Below are positions 36,234 to 45,677 of a stretch of 46,332 nt of DNA, in pieces (the stretch's first letter is position 1; every line of letters starts with the position of its first letter). A model generated the notes under the pieces. That model saw only the letters and a list, made by a program, of their open reading frames with translations. It had not been told where the DNA came from and did no database searches. A program made the translations under genes and the position numbers. Origin of the DNA: Ichthyophonus hoferi (lineage: Eukaryota; Opisthokonta; Ichthyosporea; Ichthyophonida; Ichthyophonidae); the NCBI GenBank assembly GCA_002751075.1, contig NAOQ01000172.1, positions 37,336 through 83,667 on the forward strand, given 5' to 3'.

Positions 36234-36695
36234 ATGCCAAAATCAACCCTATCCAAAACTCTAGTAGGTAATAACGGTTATGCATATTCATCAAGCAAAA
36301 ACATATGTGCACTTATGAAAACCACTTACCTTAAGCAAAACAGTCAACCTATAGACGGAAACAAAAAATTAAGTTCTCGTTCGCGTTGTTTTCGTCCAGG
36401 TACGGCTGCTCTCCGTGAGATCCATCGCTACCAGAAATCTACTAATCTGCTTATTCGAAAACTTTCTTTTCAACGATTAGTAAGAGAAATAGCGGCACTC
36501 TCTTTCAAAGACTTTTGCTGGGATCCACTGGCAGGGGAAGTATTGCAAGAAGCAAGCGAGGCTTATTTAACTAAACTATTTGAAGACAGTTTTTGGTGTA
36601 CAGTCCATGCCAAAAGAGTCACAGTTATACCAAAAGATATGCAGTTAACTCGTCGCATTAGGGGTGATTTGTTTTGTTCTTCTGCTATTTCTTGA
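36234..36695 (+). CDS. Divergent histone H3 variant, candidate CENP-A (centromeric H3)
   Basis: A single-exon frame of 153 residues. Residues about 53–144 form an H3 histone fold: [18 protein letters not shown] (αN), then LLIRK and FQRLVREIA (α1), [15 protein letters not shown] (α2), [14 protein letters not shown] and RRIRG (α3 and end). The first 50 residues do not resemble the H3 tail: no ARTKQTARKS or GGKAPRK, hence none of the usual modified lysines in context. Loop 1 is [10 protein letters not shown]; canonical H3 has Phe where this has Trp, and CENP-A proteins usually carry Trp there. However, the spacing from REI to LQEA (17 residues) equals canonical H3, whereas many CENP-A proteins have a longer loop. 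CENP-A marks the centromere and seeds kinetochores. There is no visible 3' histone stem-loop; an AATAAA at 36801–36806 suggests a polyadenylated, replication-independent transcript. H3-family membership is near certain; CENP-A is inference. Confidence 0.85.
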   Translation: MPKSTLSKTLVGNNGYAYSSSKNICALMKTTYLKQNSQPIDGNKKLSSRSRCFRPGTAALREIHRYQKSTNLLIRKLSFQRLVREIAALSFKDFCWDPLAGEVLQEASEAYLTKLFEDSFWCTVHAKRVTVIPKDMQLTRRIRGDLFCSSAIS

Positions 36696-36800
36696 ACTAC
36701 CTACTTGCAAAAGTGCTACACCTTTTAGCTTTATGAGTTATTATGTTATATGGTTTTTTTTGGTTCCACGTAAATCTCATGTTCTAATTATTTTAAATTA

Positions 36801-36806
36801 AATAAA
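36801..36806 (+). terminator. Poly(A) signal of the H3 variant
   Basis: AATAAA about 106 bp past the stop codon. No GGYYCUUUUCAG-type histone stem-loop precedes it. Confidence 0.45.
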
Positions 36807-37510
36807 TTAGAATGTATGCATTGGCCACACAAATAAATATAAAAGGTTTATTTTAGACATACCTTTTATTGTAGTTTACTATGTATTTTATACGAATAAG
36901 CTCTTGTTCCACAAACTATATAGGGAAAATTACATATATTTTATTGCTCAAATGTATGAATGCATATATTGTTTGAAAATAAACCTTTACCCTCGAATTT
37001 TTAAGTGTTAAGTTGTAGAATTTCAATTACATAAAAAGTTTATAATTTGAGTTTTTATGTTCTGTAATGGCGTTATATAACTATAATTAGTTATTTAAGC
37101 TACCTAATTTAATTGAATAGTCTGAATTATCATTATACCAATAGTAATAGTAACATTTTTTTGTATCACATATTATTACATATGTTTGAAGTATATAAAA
37201 TGGTTTAACGTTTTCTACAAACAGGTATTGTATAATTTCCTAATAGTGGCATAATTACAACTAAGTTGCCCTAAAAATACTATAAAAATCTATGGTAGTT
37301 TAATGACTGATCTACATGCTTTGGGGTCTCCAATTGTTTTTTTTTGATTCTTAGATATGTGTTTTCTTCTAGTGCTGGAGAGTATCTGAATTCAGTTTAT
37401 TTGAAATTAGCTAGTTCTTGATATAGTTTTTTATTGCCTTAAAACATTTTGTAATGCCGCCCTCTTGTGAGTATCACTTCATTTACATTTATACACTATT
37501 ACAACACTAT

Positions 37511-37598
37511 AAAGACAATATACCAGGCCACTAACGATAACTATTACAGCTACCATGTACCCCAATAAAATACGTTAGTGACCTAGTATATTGTCTTT
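37511..37598 (-). ncRNA. Long-stem hairpin, possible microRNA-type precursor
   Basis: Arms 37511–37536 and 37573–37598 (26 nt each) are inverted repeats with 24 of 26 positions matching; the loop is 36 nt. Both non-matching positions are C opposite A on the plus-strand RNA but G opposite U on the minus-strand RNA, so a minus-strand transcript would pair across all 26 positions. Neither arm is simple repeat. A small MITE or a recent inverted duplication is the alternative. Confidence 0.4.
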
Positions 37599-37874
37599 GC
37601 ACTAGTTACATTTAGATATACATATGTACATGTGACAACAACCATATTTCAAATATACAGATAGATATTCAAGGCAATGTAAACTTTATTCGAAGGTGTT
37701 GTATCTTTGTAAATTGTAAAGTATGTTTAGATTTTAGAAGTATATAAAAAACCGGGTAAAAACTGTATAGGAACCGTATAAAAATAGTACAGTGTACGTG
37801 TTTATTATTAATTTTTTTTGTCCCCAAGATCCTTTCATATTATGTGTTGATTGCAAGGGTCAATCGTAGTTTAG

Positions 37875-38010
37875 TACATCAATGTCAATAGGACCGATCA
37901 TAAAAAATATGGTTTACAAAAGACCACTGAGGGCCACTAAAATTATCTGATCTTATCTAAATAATATGATGCTATTGTGTCGTAATTTTATTGGATTTGT
38001 AGCTAATTAT
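37875..38010 (-). repeat. Dispersed repeat F, partial copy at 37.9 kb
   Basis: Same orientation as the 38.7 kb copy, sharing CCGATCATAA-type, then CACTAAAATTATCTGATCTTA, then a degraded end. It lies downstream of coding-like repeat A in the same sense as at 15.97 kb. Confidence 0.5.
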
Positions 38011-38207
38011 CTCATTTACTGTTGCTCTGACTGGGACAATATTAAATATTTTTGACAAACTTTAATAGGTAGTGATATTAACAACTATCAGAATCTGTGT
38101 AAGCTCTGGGGTCTTGAACGCAGCTATCAGGATCTTCAATTATATAGCTGGTAGTGGTTATTGTTGTTTGACCAATATAAGTAATAACTGCTTGATTAGA
38201 ACCATCT

Positions 38208-38600
38208 TTAAGACTCAGTTATTGTGCTCGAGTATTTGCTGAAGGTCCATATACCAATTATCCAGGTAACCGATACTAATAATTTAGCTTGTTCTAATGT
38301 AGGTGGAATAGATGCTTGGATGCGTTTTAGTGCAAATTTAGATATTACACAATGTGATCGATCATTAAGCGGAGCTAAGTTACTATGTAAATAAAAACTA
38401 TTATCACTATCTAATGTCAGTAAGCAATTTTCAGGCTTCTGAGTAGTAGTGCAATTTGAACACTGATTATTGTTTACGATAGCCAATGGTAAACTAGACA
38501 TCACAATAACCACGTAAATTACACACATATATATAATTAAGTGCAAAATGTTTTTTTGTATCTTTATAAGAACTTCGTATTTTCCGTAATTACCATTCAT
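38208..38600 (-). CDS. Coding-like repeat A, longest copy; putative secreted or membrane peptide
   Basis: Open frame of 130 codons from an ATG. Residues about 18–40 are strongly hydrophobic (HLIIYMCVIYVVIVM, then SSLPLAI) and could be a signal peptide or membrane anchor. The following part has NNNQCSNC, ENCLLTLDSDNSFYLH, APLNDRSHCVISKFALK and IQASIPPTLEQ, with at least four cysteines. Matching peptides occur at 15795–15966 (+) and 42309–42602 (−), with conserved flanks too. Its C-terminal end does not align in frame with the 42.3 kb copy, and a further open piece lies at 38078–38219 (−, with DGSNQAVITYIGQ and EDPDSC). I recognise no family. It may be a decaying multi-copy gene or part of an unidentified repeat. 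Confidence 0.35.
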   Translation of the reverse strand: MNGNYGKYEVLIKIQKNILHLIIYMCVIYVVIVMSSLPLAIVNNNQCSNCTTTQKPENCLLTLDSDNSFYLHSNLAPLNDRSHCVISKFALKRIQASIPPTLEQAKLLVSVTWIIGIWTFSKYSSTITES

Positions 38601-38664
38601 GAATAAACGGAATAGCCGGAGGCTTTATTATTGAGTTTTGTTTTGTTTTATACTCCATTTTATC

Positions 38665-38985
38665 TCCAATGCTAACGTTCTAGTTAATACCAATGTTGCT
38701 AAGTTCAATAACTTAAATGGAGCCAATCATAAATATTTGTACTAGCTAATACAACTCATGATATGGCAACGAGACACACTAGAATTATCTGATCTTACCA
38801 CAATACTTAAAATACTATTATGTCCCTATTTAGATGGTAAATTAACACATTTCCTGGTTGACGTAATGGTGTTCATATACTGCATACTATGACAAAAAAT
38901 CGATCTACTTATTATTTGGGTTTCGATCGAGCCTTCTTACTCATCTGTGGCTAGCGATATTGTAATAACAACTATTAATGGCAGG
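38665..38985 (-). repeat. Dispersed repeat F, copy at 38.7–38.98 kb
   Basis: Reverse-strand match to 15966–16265. Shared blocks, in element sense: ATCGCTAGCCACAGATGAG, TAAG, an AATAATAAGTAGATCGATT block, GTCATAGTATG, then AATTCTAGTG, TATTTATGATTGGCT and TTGAACTTA. It sits upstream (in sense) of coding-like repeat A at 38.6 kb. Confidence 0.7.
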
Positions 38986-39111
38986 TATGACATGTCTATC
39001 CTGCACATTATTTAAATTGTTATTTTCCCTGAGTTGAGCAAGCAATACTGTTGAGATCACACATTGGACTAATATCAATAACGCCATAATATGTTTCTTA
39101 TCTTCGTTCAT
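38941..39111 (-). CDS. Short frame with strong signal peptide, at the edge of repeat F
   Basis: Fifty-six residues from an ATG at 39111: MNEDKKHIMALLILVQC, a hydrophobic run to TVLLAQ, then a polar part and INSCYYNIASHR. The hydrophobic core and LLA–Q junction look like a signal peptide. The TGA stop is followed at once by GTAAG, so the same spot reads as a splice donor, and the block before it (C-Y-x-x-I-A) is also open in the copies at 15.97 and 42.96 kb. The frame may therefore be a first exon rather than a whole gene. No family recognised. Confidence 0.3.
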   Translation of the reverse strand: MNEDKKHIMALLILVQCVISTVLLAQLRENNNLNNVQDRHVIPAINSCYYNIASHR

Positions 39112-39642
39112 ATTGATTATTATTTTACCATTAGATTCCGATAGTCTTTCGTCCAGACTTTGTAAATCACAAAATAGTGATGAATTAAATTAATGTTTGG
39201 TATGTAATTGTTAATATGTGTAATTGTAACATATTTAAACAGGCAAATCTCCGATATGCAAGTGTCAAAATAGATAGCATTTGTATTTGAAATATGCTTC
39301 ACATGGTTTAATAACAGGTGCGAATCTCTAATACACTGGCCAATAAGTAGCCATGGCTCATTCACAAATCATTTCTGATTAGGCTAGGTACTGTTTATTG
39401 TTAAGACGACACGAATAAGCAAAACTTTCCTATGCATTATAAGTCTTGGGTTGAGATAGAGATGAATAATTAAGGTTTCATATACCAAAAGTTCATTATT
39501 ATTTATTAAAATATAACATTTTATAATATATCAAGGTTTTTAAACATATTTTAAACATAATCCTATTTATTATAAAACTTTATCAATATCAGATTTGCTT
39601 AATATAGTAACAATGAGAATATTTAACTCGCTTGCACATCGC

Positions 39643-39648
39643 TATAAA
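39643..39648 (+). promoter_or_regulatory. TATA box of the BTB gene
   Basis: TATAAA 66 bp upstream of the ATG at 39714, compatible with a transcription start about 30 bp downstream and a short leader. Confidence 0.5.
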
Positions 39649-39713
39649 CATTCCCTACATGTCACTTATATCTCAATATTATCGTACGTGTGATAGATCT
39701 TCACAATTTCAAT

Positions 39714-40712
39714 ATGTCAGACATTGGATCCAAGCCTGAGTTTATCACTGCGGTGGATGGACCTTTTCTGTCTTTCACAAGGGAAATTGAATCTATGCTA
39801 CAGGAAGTTACAAGCTCCTTTAAAGACGCACATAATCAGCTAGAAAAGAAAAAACAAGTCGTTGTGGGTGACAGACGGCAGCTAGAGGAAGAGCGGAATG
39901 AATGGGAAAAGTTGAAACAAAAGTTAAATATGTCCAACATAAAGGACCCTATTAAACTTAATGTGGGTGGCACCATATTCTACACATCGGTTGGCACCCT
40001 CACATCTTTATCAGCCAAGGAATCTTATTTCCATGCTCTCTTCTCAGGCCGCTGGCAGATTAATATTTTAAAAGATGGTTCTATTTTCATTGATAGAGAT
40101 CCTACTTTTTTTCGCCATATTCTAAACTATATGAGAGGCGAGATATTCACCCAAAAGGTATTATCAGATTCAGAACGGAATGGTTTAGTGCAGGAGGCGA
40201 CATTCTACTGCTTATATGGCATGCTGGCAAGCTTGTTGCCCTTTGCTCCAGGACCTAACTACAAGTTGAATAATCTTGGCAACCAGGCTAAATGCTTATC
40301 AAACAGTTGGAATTGTACTGTGGTTGGTCCACAAATAAAACCAGATAGCACACCAACCATTTCTCTTATAAAAACTGCCGATGCTAATATTATGGTTGGC
40401 TTAGCCACCAAGAACATTAATCAGCATAATCACTACAATTTTAATGACGACGGCTGTGGGTGGTATTTTAATTGTGAACGACATTGCTTAGAAGCCTGGA
40501 CGAGAAATGTAAAACGACAAAGATATCATAATCTTGAAGGTAGAATGATGACTGGAACAATTGGGGTGAGACTAGGAGGGAATCATGAAATATCATTTAT
40601 CATTAATGGTATAGACCACGGCAGAGCCTATAAGGTGTCCCCTGATACAGATTATTACTTAGTCGTGCTTCTCGGTCATGCAGGTGATATTGTAGAACTA
40701 TCTTGGAAATAA
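39714..40712 (+). CDS. BTB/POZ (KCTD-type T1) protein with C-terminal SPRY-like domain
   Basis: A single-exon frame, 332 residues from the first ATG; the frame is open eight codons further upstream without an ATG. Residues about 22–72 are a predicted coiled coil rich in E, K and Q. Residues about 79–175 form a T1-type BTB domain: IKLNVGGTIFYTSVGTL, ALFSGRW, GSIFIDRDPTFFRHILNYMRGE, then LVQEATFYCL. KCTD proteins use this fold to oligomerise and often to bring substrates to cullin-3. Residues about 193–332 look SPRY-like: a string of short β-strands with IMVGLAT, CGWYFN, GTIGVRLGG, ISFIINGIDHGRAYKV and VVLLGHAGDIVELSW. A BTB plus SPRY pairing would suit a cullin-3 adaptor with a protein-binding SPRY, but that role is inference. 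BTB assignment is firm; SPRY is likely. Confidence 0.88.
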   Translation: MSDIGSKPEFITAVDGPFLSFTREIESMLQEVTSSFKDAHNQLEKKKQVVVGDRRQLEEERNEWEKLKQKLNMSNIKDPIKLNVGGTIFYTSVGTLTSLSAKESYFHALFSGRWQINILKDGSIFIDRDPTFFRHILNYMRGEIFTQKVLSDSERNGLVQEATFYCLYGMLASLLPFAPGPNYKLNNLGNQAKCLSNSWNCTVVGPQIKPDSTPTISLIKTADANIMVGLATKNINQHNHYNFNDDGCGWYFNCERHCLEAWTRNVKRQRYHNLEGRMMTGTIGVRLGGNHEISFIINGIDHGRAYKVSPDTDYYLVVLLGHAGDIVELSWK

Positions 40713-40999
40713 AGTTTCAATGCATGTAGCTAGATTATTTGTTATTATTATTATATTTGTTTAATTAAAATATAGAGAAATATTTTTTCCCTAATTAGTT
40801 TATTAGAAAGTTTTCAGGTATTCCTTAGTTGATTCCATTTCAGGGTAATGGATGAAATTAAAACAATGTTTTCATGCAAAGTAAGCACAAATAATGGTTT
40901 CTAACAATAATAAAAAATACTTTTAGTCTCTTCAAAATGCACCTCTTACTAATTAAGAAATCATTTAGGGAAAAATAAATATACTTACACTTTTACTAT

Positions 41000-41310
41000 T
41001 AGGTCTTTAGTTTTTCAACAGTAGAAATTTATCAACAAGATATTTTAGTAGAAGGCCAACTAGACCGGTGTGGTCTAGTTAAACCGTTGGAAGAAGACAT
41101 CAATACCTACTTATAGTAACACTGATTTGGACCATAGTTATTACACGTTTGCAAGTTATATGATAAGGAGTTAAAAGTGTCACTGAGCCCAAAACAATTG
41201 CATGTGCCGCAAGCAGTGCACAAAAAGGTTTAACCTGATTTCTTACCTAGTGATAACTACTTGGATCAATTAACACTATATATTAATGCTATACATCAAA
41301 TATAATCTAG
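41000..41310 (+). repeat. Coding-like repeat K, copy 1
   Basis: Matches 44690–45060 in the same orientation over about 300 bp. Peptides in plus frames agree: VEIYQQDILVEGQL...VKPL here against VESYHLSSLLKGLL...VKPL there, and further on SDNYLDQL against IDNYLEQL. Both copies look decayed. Family unknown. Confidence 0.5.
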
Positions 41311-41489
41311 TACACCATACAATAGTTTTATTTCCAATAAATGCGATAAAGTACAATAAGTCATAACATATAAATTTATCTCAACCAAAAATAACACAGT
41401 AGGAATCAACACAATACATTCAAAACATAAGAATAAAGAAAGATACCAACTAATGGTAGAAAAAGAGAATATGTTGCGTTAAGATAAAA

Positions 41490-41625
41490 ATACACAGGTA
41501 TATGATAGTAAAAGATACCAGCGGTTACTTTATAGCAATGATAAAGTTACTACGATCTATTGATCTGTGTAAATGAACGTCTAATTAATGTAGTAATTAA
41601 TTCGAAAAGTTTTCTAAGTGTAAGC
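41490..41625 (+). repeat. Dispersed repeat J, copy 2
   Basis: Partner of 29480–29615, sharing TGAACGTCTAATTAAT and flanks. It lies between repeat K and repeat G in this cluster. Confidence 0.5.
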
Positions 41626-41861
41626 TTTAGTTTAATGATTTGTTTCGTATATATAGTTTCATGAAATTGATATAGCCATTTCATTGATTGACCATACTTA
41701 CTGTTTCTTAATTAGTTGTATTGCGATTGGTACCTAATTTGGCTATTTGCACCTAATTTATTGTGTTAATAGCGAATTATGGTAGTTACATAATACTCCT
41801 ATAGCTACCGGATTAGTGATATGATTCATTGAACGAATAGGAAGGCCTGACGAGATTAATT

Positions 41862-41930
41862 TATTAGCCAAGATCATAGTTGATCAAATATGATTTTGAT
41901 CAAGACTTAATATAATTAGATCAACAGTTA
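41862..41930 (+). repeat. Dispersed repeat G, copy 2
   Basis: Inverted partner of 14325–14390. In both clusters it lies within about 1.5 kb of coding-like repeat A. Confidence 0.5.
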
Positions 41931-42308
41931 TTCCATGATTCTTGCACCAAATAATCTATTACTAATGTAGCCTTTGGTTTTAAATAAAATTCTTTTTCCA
42001 GATATAAAATACCAGGAAACGACCCTTTATTATGTAGGTTATTATGATAGACGGCTAGGATAATAATATGTGTGTGTGATAGTAAGATAGGATAGGGTTA
42101 GGATAGTAGAATAGGTATCCAACCAAACTTTCCTTTCTATGTAGATGCCGCGTATATCCGGATGATGCTGAGATAGATCAAATGAAGACATGAATCTGCT
42201 GAAGCGCTACTTGGTTTTATGAATGTGTTTGCAAAGTGATGCGTTCTCTACTAATGATTAGAGCATACCTAACAATTTGATCTCTGCGTATTAATAGGTC
42301 AAATATTG

Positions 42309-42720
42309 TTAAAACGATAAAATATACAGTTGTAGTGCTAGAGGTTCTATTAAAGGCCCATATACCAACTCTCTAGGTAACTGGTTGTGGTAATTATATC
42401 TCTGTTCTAATCTAGAAGGGATAGATGCTTTGATGCACTTGAGTGCAAATGTGGAAATCGCACAATGAAATCGATCATTAAATGGAGCTATGTCACTATG
42501 ATTATTGCTATCTAGTGTCAGTAAGCAGTTCTTTGACTTCTGAACGAGCGAGAGGTTTGAAAACTGATTATTGTATGTAAGCGCCAGCGGTAAATTAAAC
42601 ATTAAAGTAACAACGTGATTGCTACCAATATATAATTAAATATGCGAAGTATTTTTATGAGCTTACGAGAACTTCGTAATTATTCTCATTGCCTGTATAT
42701 GAGCAGGACCGGGGGTGCTT
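42309..42720 (-). repeat. Coding-like repeat A with upstream unit U, copy 3
   Basis: A minus-strand frame at 42309–42602 reads 97 residues, with NLPLAL, YNNQFSNLSLVQKSKNCLL, APFNDRFHCAIS and ALKCIKASIPSRLEQ, matching the 38.2 kb and 15.8 kb copies. Upstream in sense, 42605–42720 keeps the conserved flank with GAACTTCGTAAT and a TCAATAAAG...CCGGTCC segment. The hydrophobic lead present at 38.5 kb is weaker here. Confidence 0.6.
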
Positions 42721-42839
42721 TATTGATCTGTTGATTTAGACTGATCTCTTTTCTAGAATGGCTCTTTAGTCGGCTATCTTATTGGGGTAACTATTTATTT
42801 ACAGATTTTCTGTTGACAAATCAATCTATCAGGTTGAAA

Positions 42840-42975
42840 GATATTATGCAACTAAATTAATATGCAATAATGTAACTAATCTTGAGCCACAAATATTGAT
42901 TTACTTATTATCTGGGCTTCGATTGAATCTTTACTCATCTGTAGTTAGCAATCTTGTAACACAAGTAAATAAATA
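42840..42975 (-). repeat. Dispersed repeat F, partial copy at 42.9 kb
   Basis: In element sense it carries GTTACAAGATTGCTAACTAC, AGATGAGTAA and GAAGCCCAGATAATAAG, matching the 15.97 and 38.96 kb copies. It lies upstream of repeat A, as at 38 kb. Confidence 0.6.
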
Positions 42976-44689
42976 AATAAGGAATCATTGTAACGTATTA
43001 CATTTGCTCCAACAGCTTTTAGATGTGGTACGCTAATCTGATTTCAACAACTAGGTAAGCATCTTTATATATATAAAGAACCACTTATATTATCTGGTTA
43101 TCTTGCTAGCTAATAATCTAAATTTAGTTTCATATTACATCATTTTTAAAGAGTGTATTGCCAATAGATCAATTTAGGTGTAATGCACACATAGCCCTGG
43201 ATGCCTCTTTTGAAATCTTTCAAAACGATTCTATCCTGGGTAGTATTTTATAAACTGGATGCTCTAGGTAGGCTATTATCAAATAAATGGAGTGTTTAAC
43301 ATCTTTATGAGATAACTTAAGAGTCATAAAAATAAATAACGTCTCTATACGCCTCGATGTCTTCTTATGTGTAATAAGTCAGCCTGGTATATAACTATAT
43401 ATATATATATATTAATCCATAATATTCCAAAACACCCCTTATATATGATACATAAGCCACCATTTATTCTGCCCCTTAAGATACCACTTAGACTAAGATT
43501 AAATTTGACTCTACTAAACCAAAATAATATACTATACCAAGCTAGAGCTTGGTCATACATACATCTAAAGCCCCATAGTAATATTTTTAAAATACCAATC
43601 CTCATATATGAAGACCATTCACATTTGCGAGATATGTACCTACAACATGTCCTTCATTTTTGTGAAACCTCTAAGATAATGTACAAACTTATAGCAAAAT
43701 CCTTACTTGTTTAAGTCTTGGGTATCGAAAAATACTTGTGTTATAATTCATGATTTGATTGTATGTATGTCTGAAACTTTAATTATATATATGAATATAT
43801 GTATTTATCTACACACTCGAAGCATGTAGCTTTTACCCTATTCGTCTTATGTTCAGAATTTAGAGTAAAACATCAAACCAATAATATCTCAGTTTTATCA
43901 CACGATAGATCTAGAGGCATGTATGACAAGTGTAACAACTATTTTATGTTTCTGATAATCCCATTTATAATATATTATTCGCTATAAGGCTATCACGTAA
44001 TCATTATCTAGCAAAGAACTTAGCATTACTTACTCTTAATATTAATAAATTAAACTGATAGAGCTATAAATAAATATCCAAATTAATTAAATATTCCCTT
44101 TTCTATCAAACTAATATACAAATATATTAGACGTAAAGAAATCGAGGTAAGTATTCGGTTTGACTCAACAAATTCAGAAGTACTACATCTGACCTATAGC
44201 TCTAATAGTGCTAATAGTATCAATTTATTGAGTAAATAGTCATTGTTTTTAAAATATTGTATCATTGAGAGCGTGCTCACAATTGTAAGCCGTTGCATAT
44301 TTTATACTTACACTTATTACTCTTATTTTTAGAGGCTTACAATTTTTAAGTTGCATCACTTCTATAGCTATTCAAATTATAAAATTTCCAATAATACGCA
44401 TAGTATTCCATATGCAATATTACGTATGGTTGGAACCAAGTTCTTCAATACGCTTGAATAGATTATTCTTTATTATTATTACCGCTGTTCTTACATTCAG
44501 TTATAGTGATTTATTAGGGCCAATAGGAAGCTGCTGTCAAATGACTGGTCCGTGGCATAATGGTTGAGTTTGTCCTAAATATAATAAACTTATCTGAACC
44601 CAATACAATAACCTATTTGGTATTTCCTCACTATTTATATGTATATAATAAGTTCCTAAAAAAATAACGAAGAGATTATTTGCTATTGT
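42976..44689. other. Intergenic spacer with one unexplained frame
   Basis: No recognised gene. A plus-strand frame at 43367–43714 (115 codons from an ATG) has mixed composition in its second half (for example YLQHVLHFCETSKIMYKLIAK), but no family match and an AT-repeat start. It could be a decayed exon; I give it little weight. Confidence 0.35.
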
Positions 44690-45060
44690 AGTTTTTCAAT
44701 TGTTAAATTTCCATCATGTCTTGTGATTCTCAATTGGTAGAAAGTTATCATCTAAGTTCTTTATTGAAGGGTTTATTAGCCAAGTCTTACACAGTTAAGC
44801 CATTAAAGAACACTTGCATAGTACCTAAACTATGATTACAGTAGTTTAAATTGTAGTTATTGTTTATATTGAAAAGTGGAAGGAAATAAGTATAAAGCGT
44901 CTTTAAATTCAGAAAAATTGTGCAATTGTGTTCTACATGCAGAACTCAAAGGCTTTACCTGGTCCTTCACCCATTGATAACTACCTAGAACAACTAGAAG
45001 ATAGGAACACCATACTTCAAAAAGAATTCAGTACAACAGATACTAATTATATTTTCAATA
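44690..45060 (+). repeat. Coding-like repeat K, copy 2
   Basis: Partner of 41000–41310. A frame beginning near 44938 reads QNSKALPGPSPIDNYL, EQLEDRNTILQKEF and STTDTNYIFNTY before running into an A/T tract. An earlier piece of the copy reads VESYHLSSLLKGLL. Family unknown. Confidence 0.5.
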
Positions 45061-45677
45061 CATATATTTTTTTTTTTAAAAAAAGGATTAGTCTGCCATA
45101 ATACTTGCATGCTAAGCTAATATCAACGAAAACTTTCTTCATATTTGCAATATGTAGAAATTGCTTAAAAGCGGCTAGTCATTCTGAAAGCCAATAGGAA
45201 TTATCTGGCATGATGCGATAGATGCCTCCAAACAATAATTTCTTTAAGTTGTTTACATGTTTATCCAAGCTGTGATTGGGCAATTGTATTGCGGTTTCCT
45301 GGGTAACCAATTATGAATTTTATGGTCATATATGCCGATTATTATTGAGCAGTGTTGAGAAGTAGAAAACAATGATCCAATGAACTCTGCATAATTTCTT
45401 TTAACACATCGCGGTGTATAAATGACTCTTTGTAGTATTATTTATAGGCCGAATTATAAGTGCAATCCTAGCAAGAATGCTACTAGTAATGTTTGTTTGT
45501 TTTGAAATAATTTTCATATTAAACTATCAATGACCTAACCTACAGATAAACAAATAATTATTTAGATAGTACGCATTACGCTACGCATGTTCATTTCATA
45601 GTATTTAATAGTAAGTATAGCTTGTTTTGTATATTTATAAGATATACTACACTACGCGCGCGTTTACGTACCAAAGT

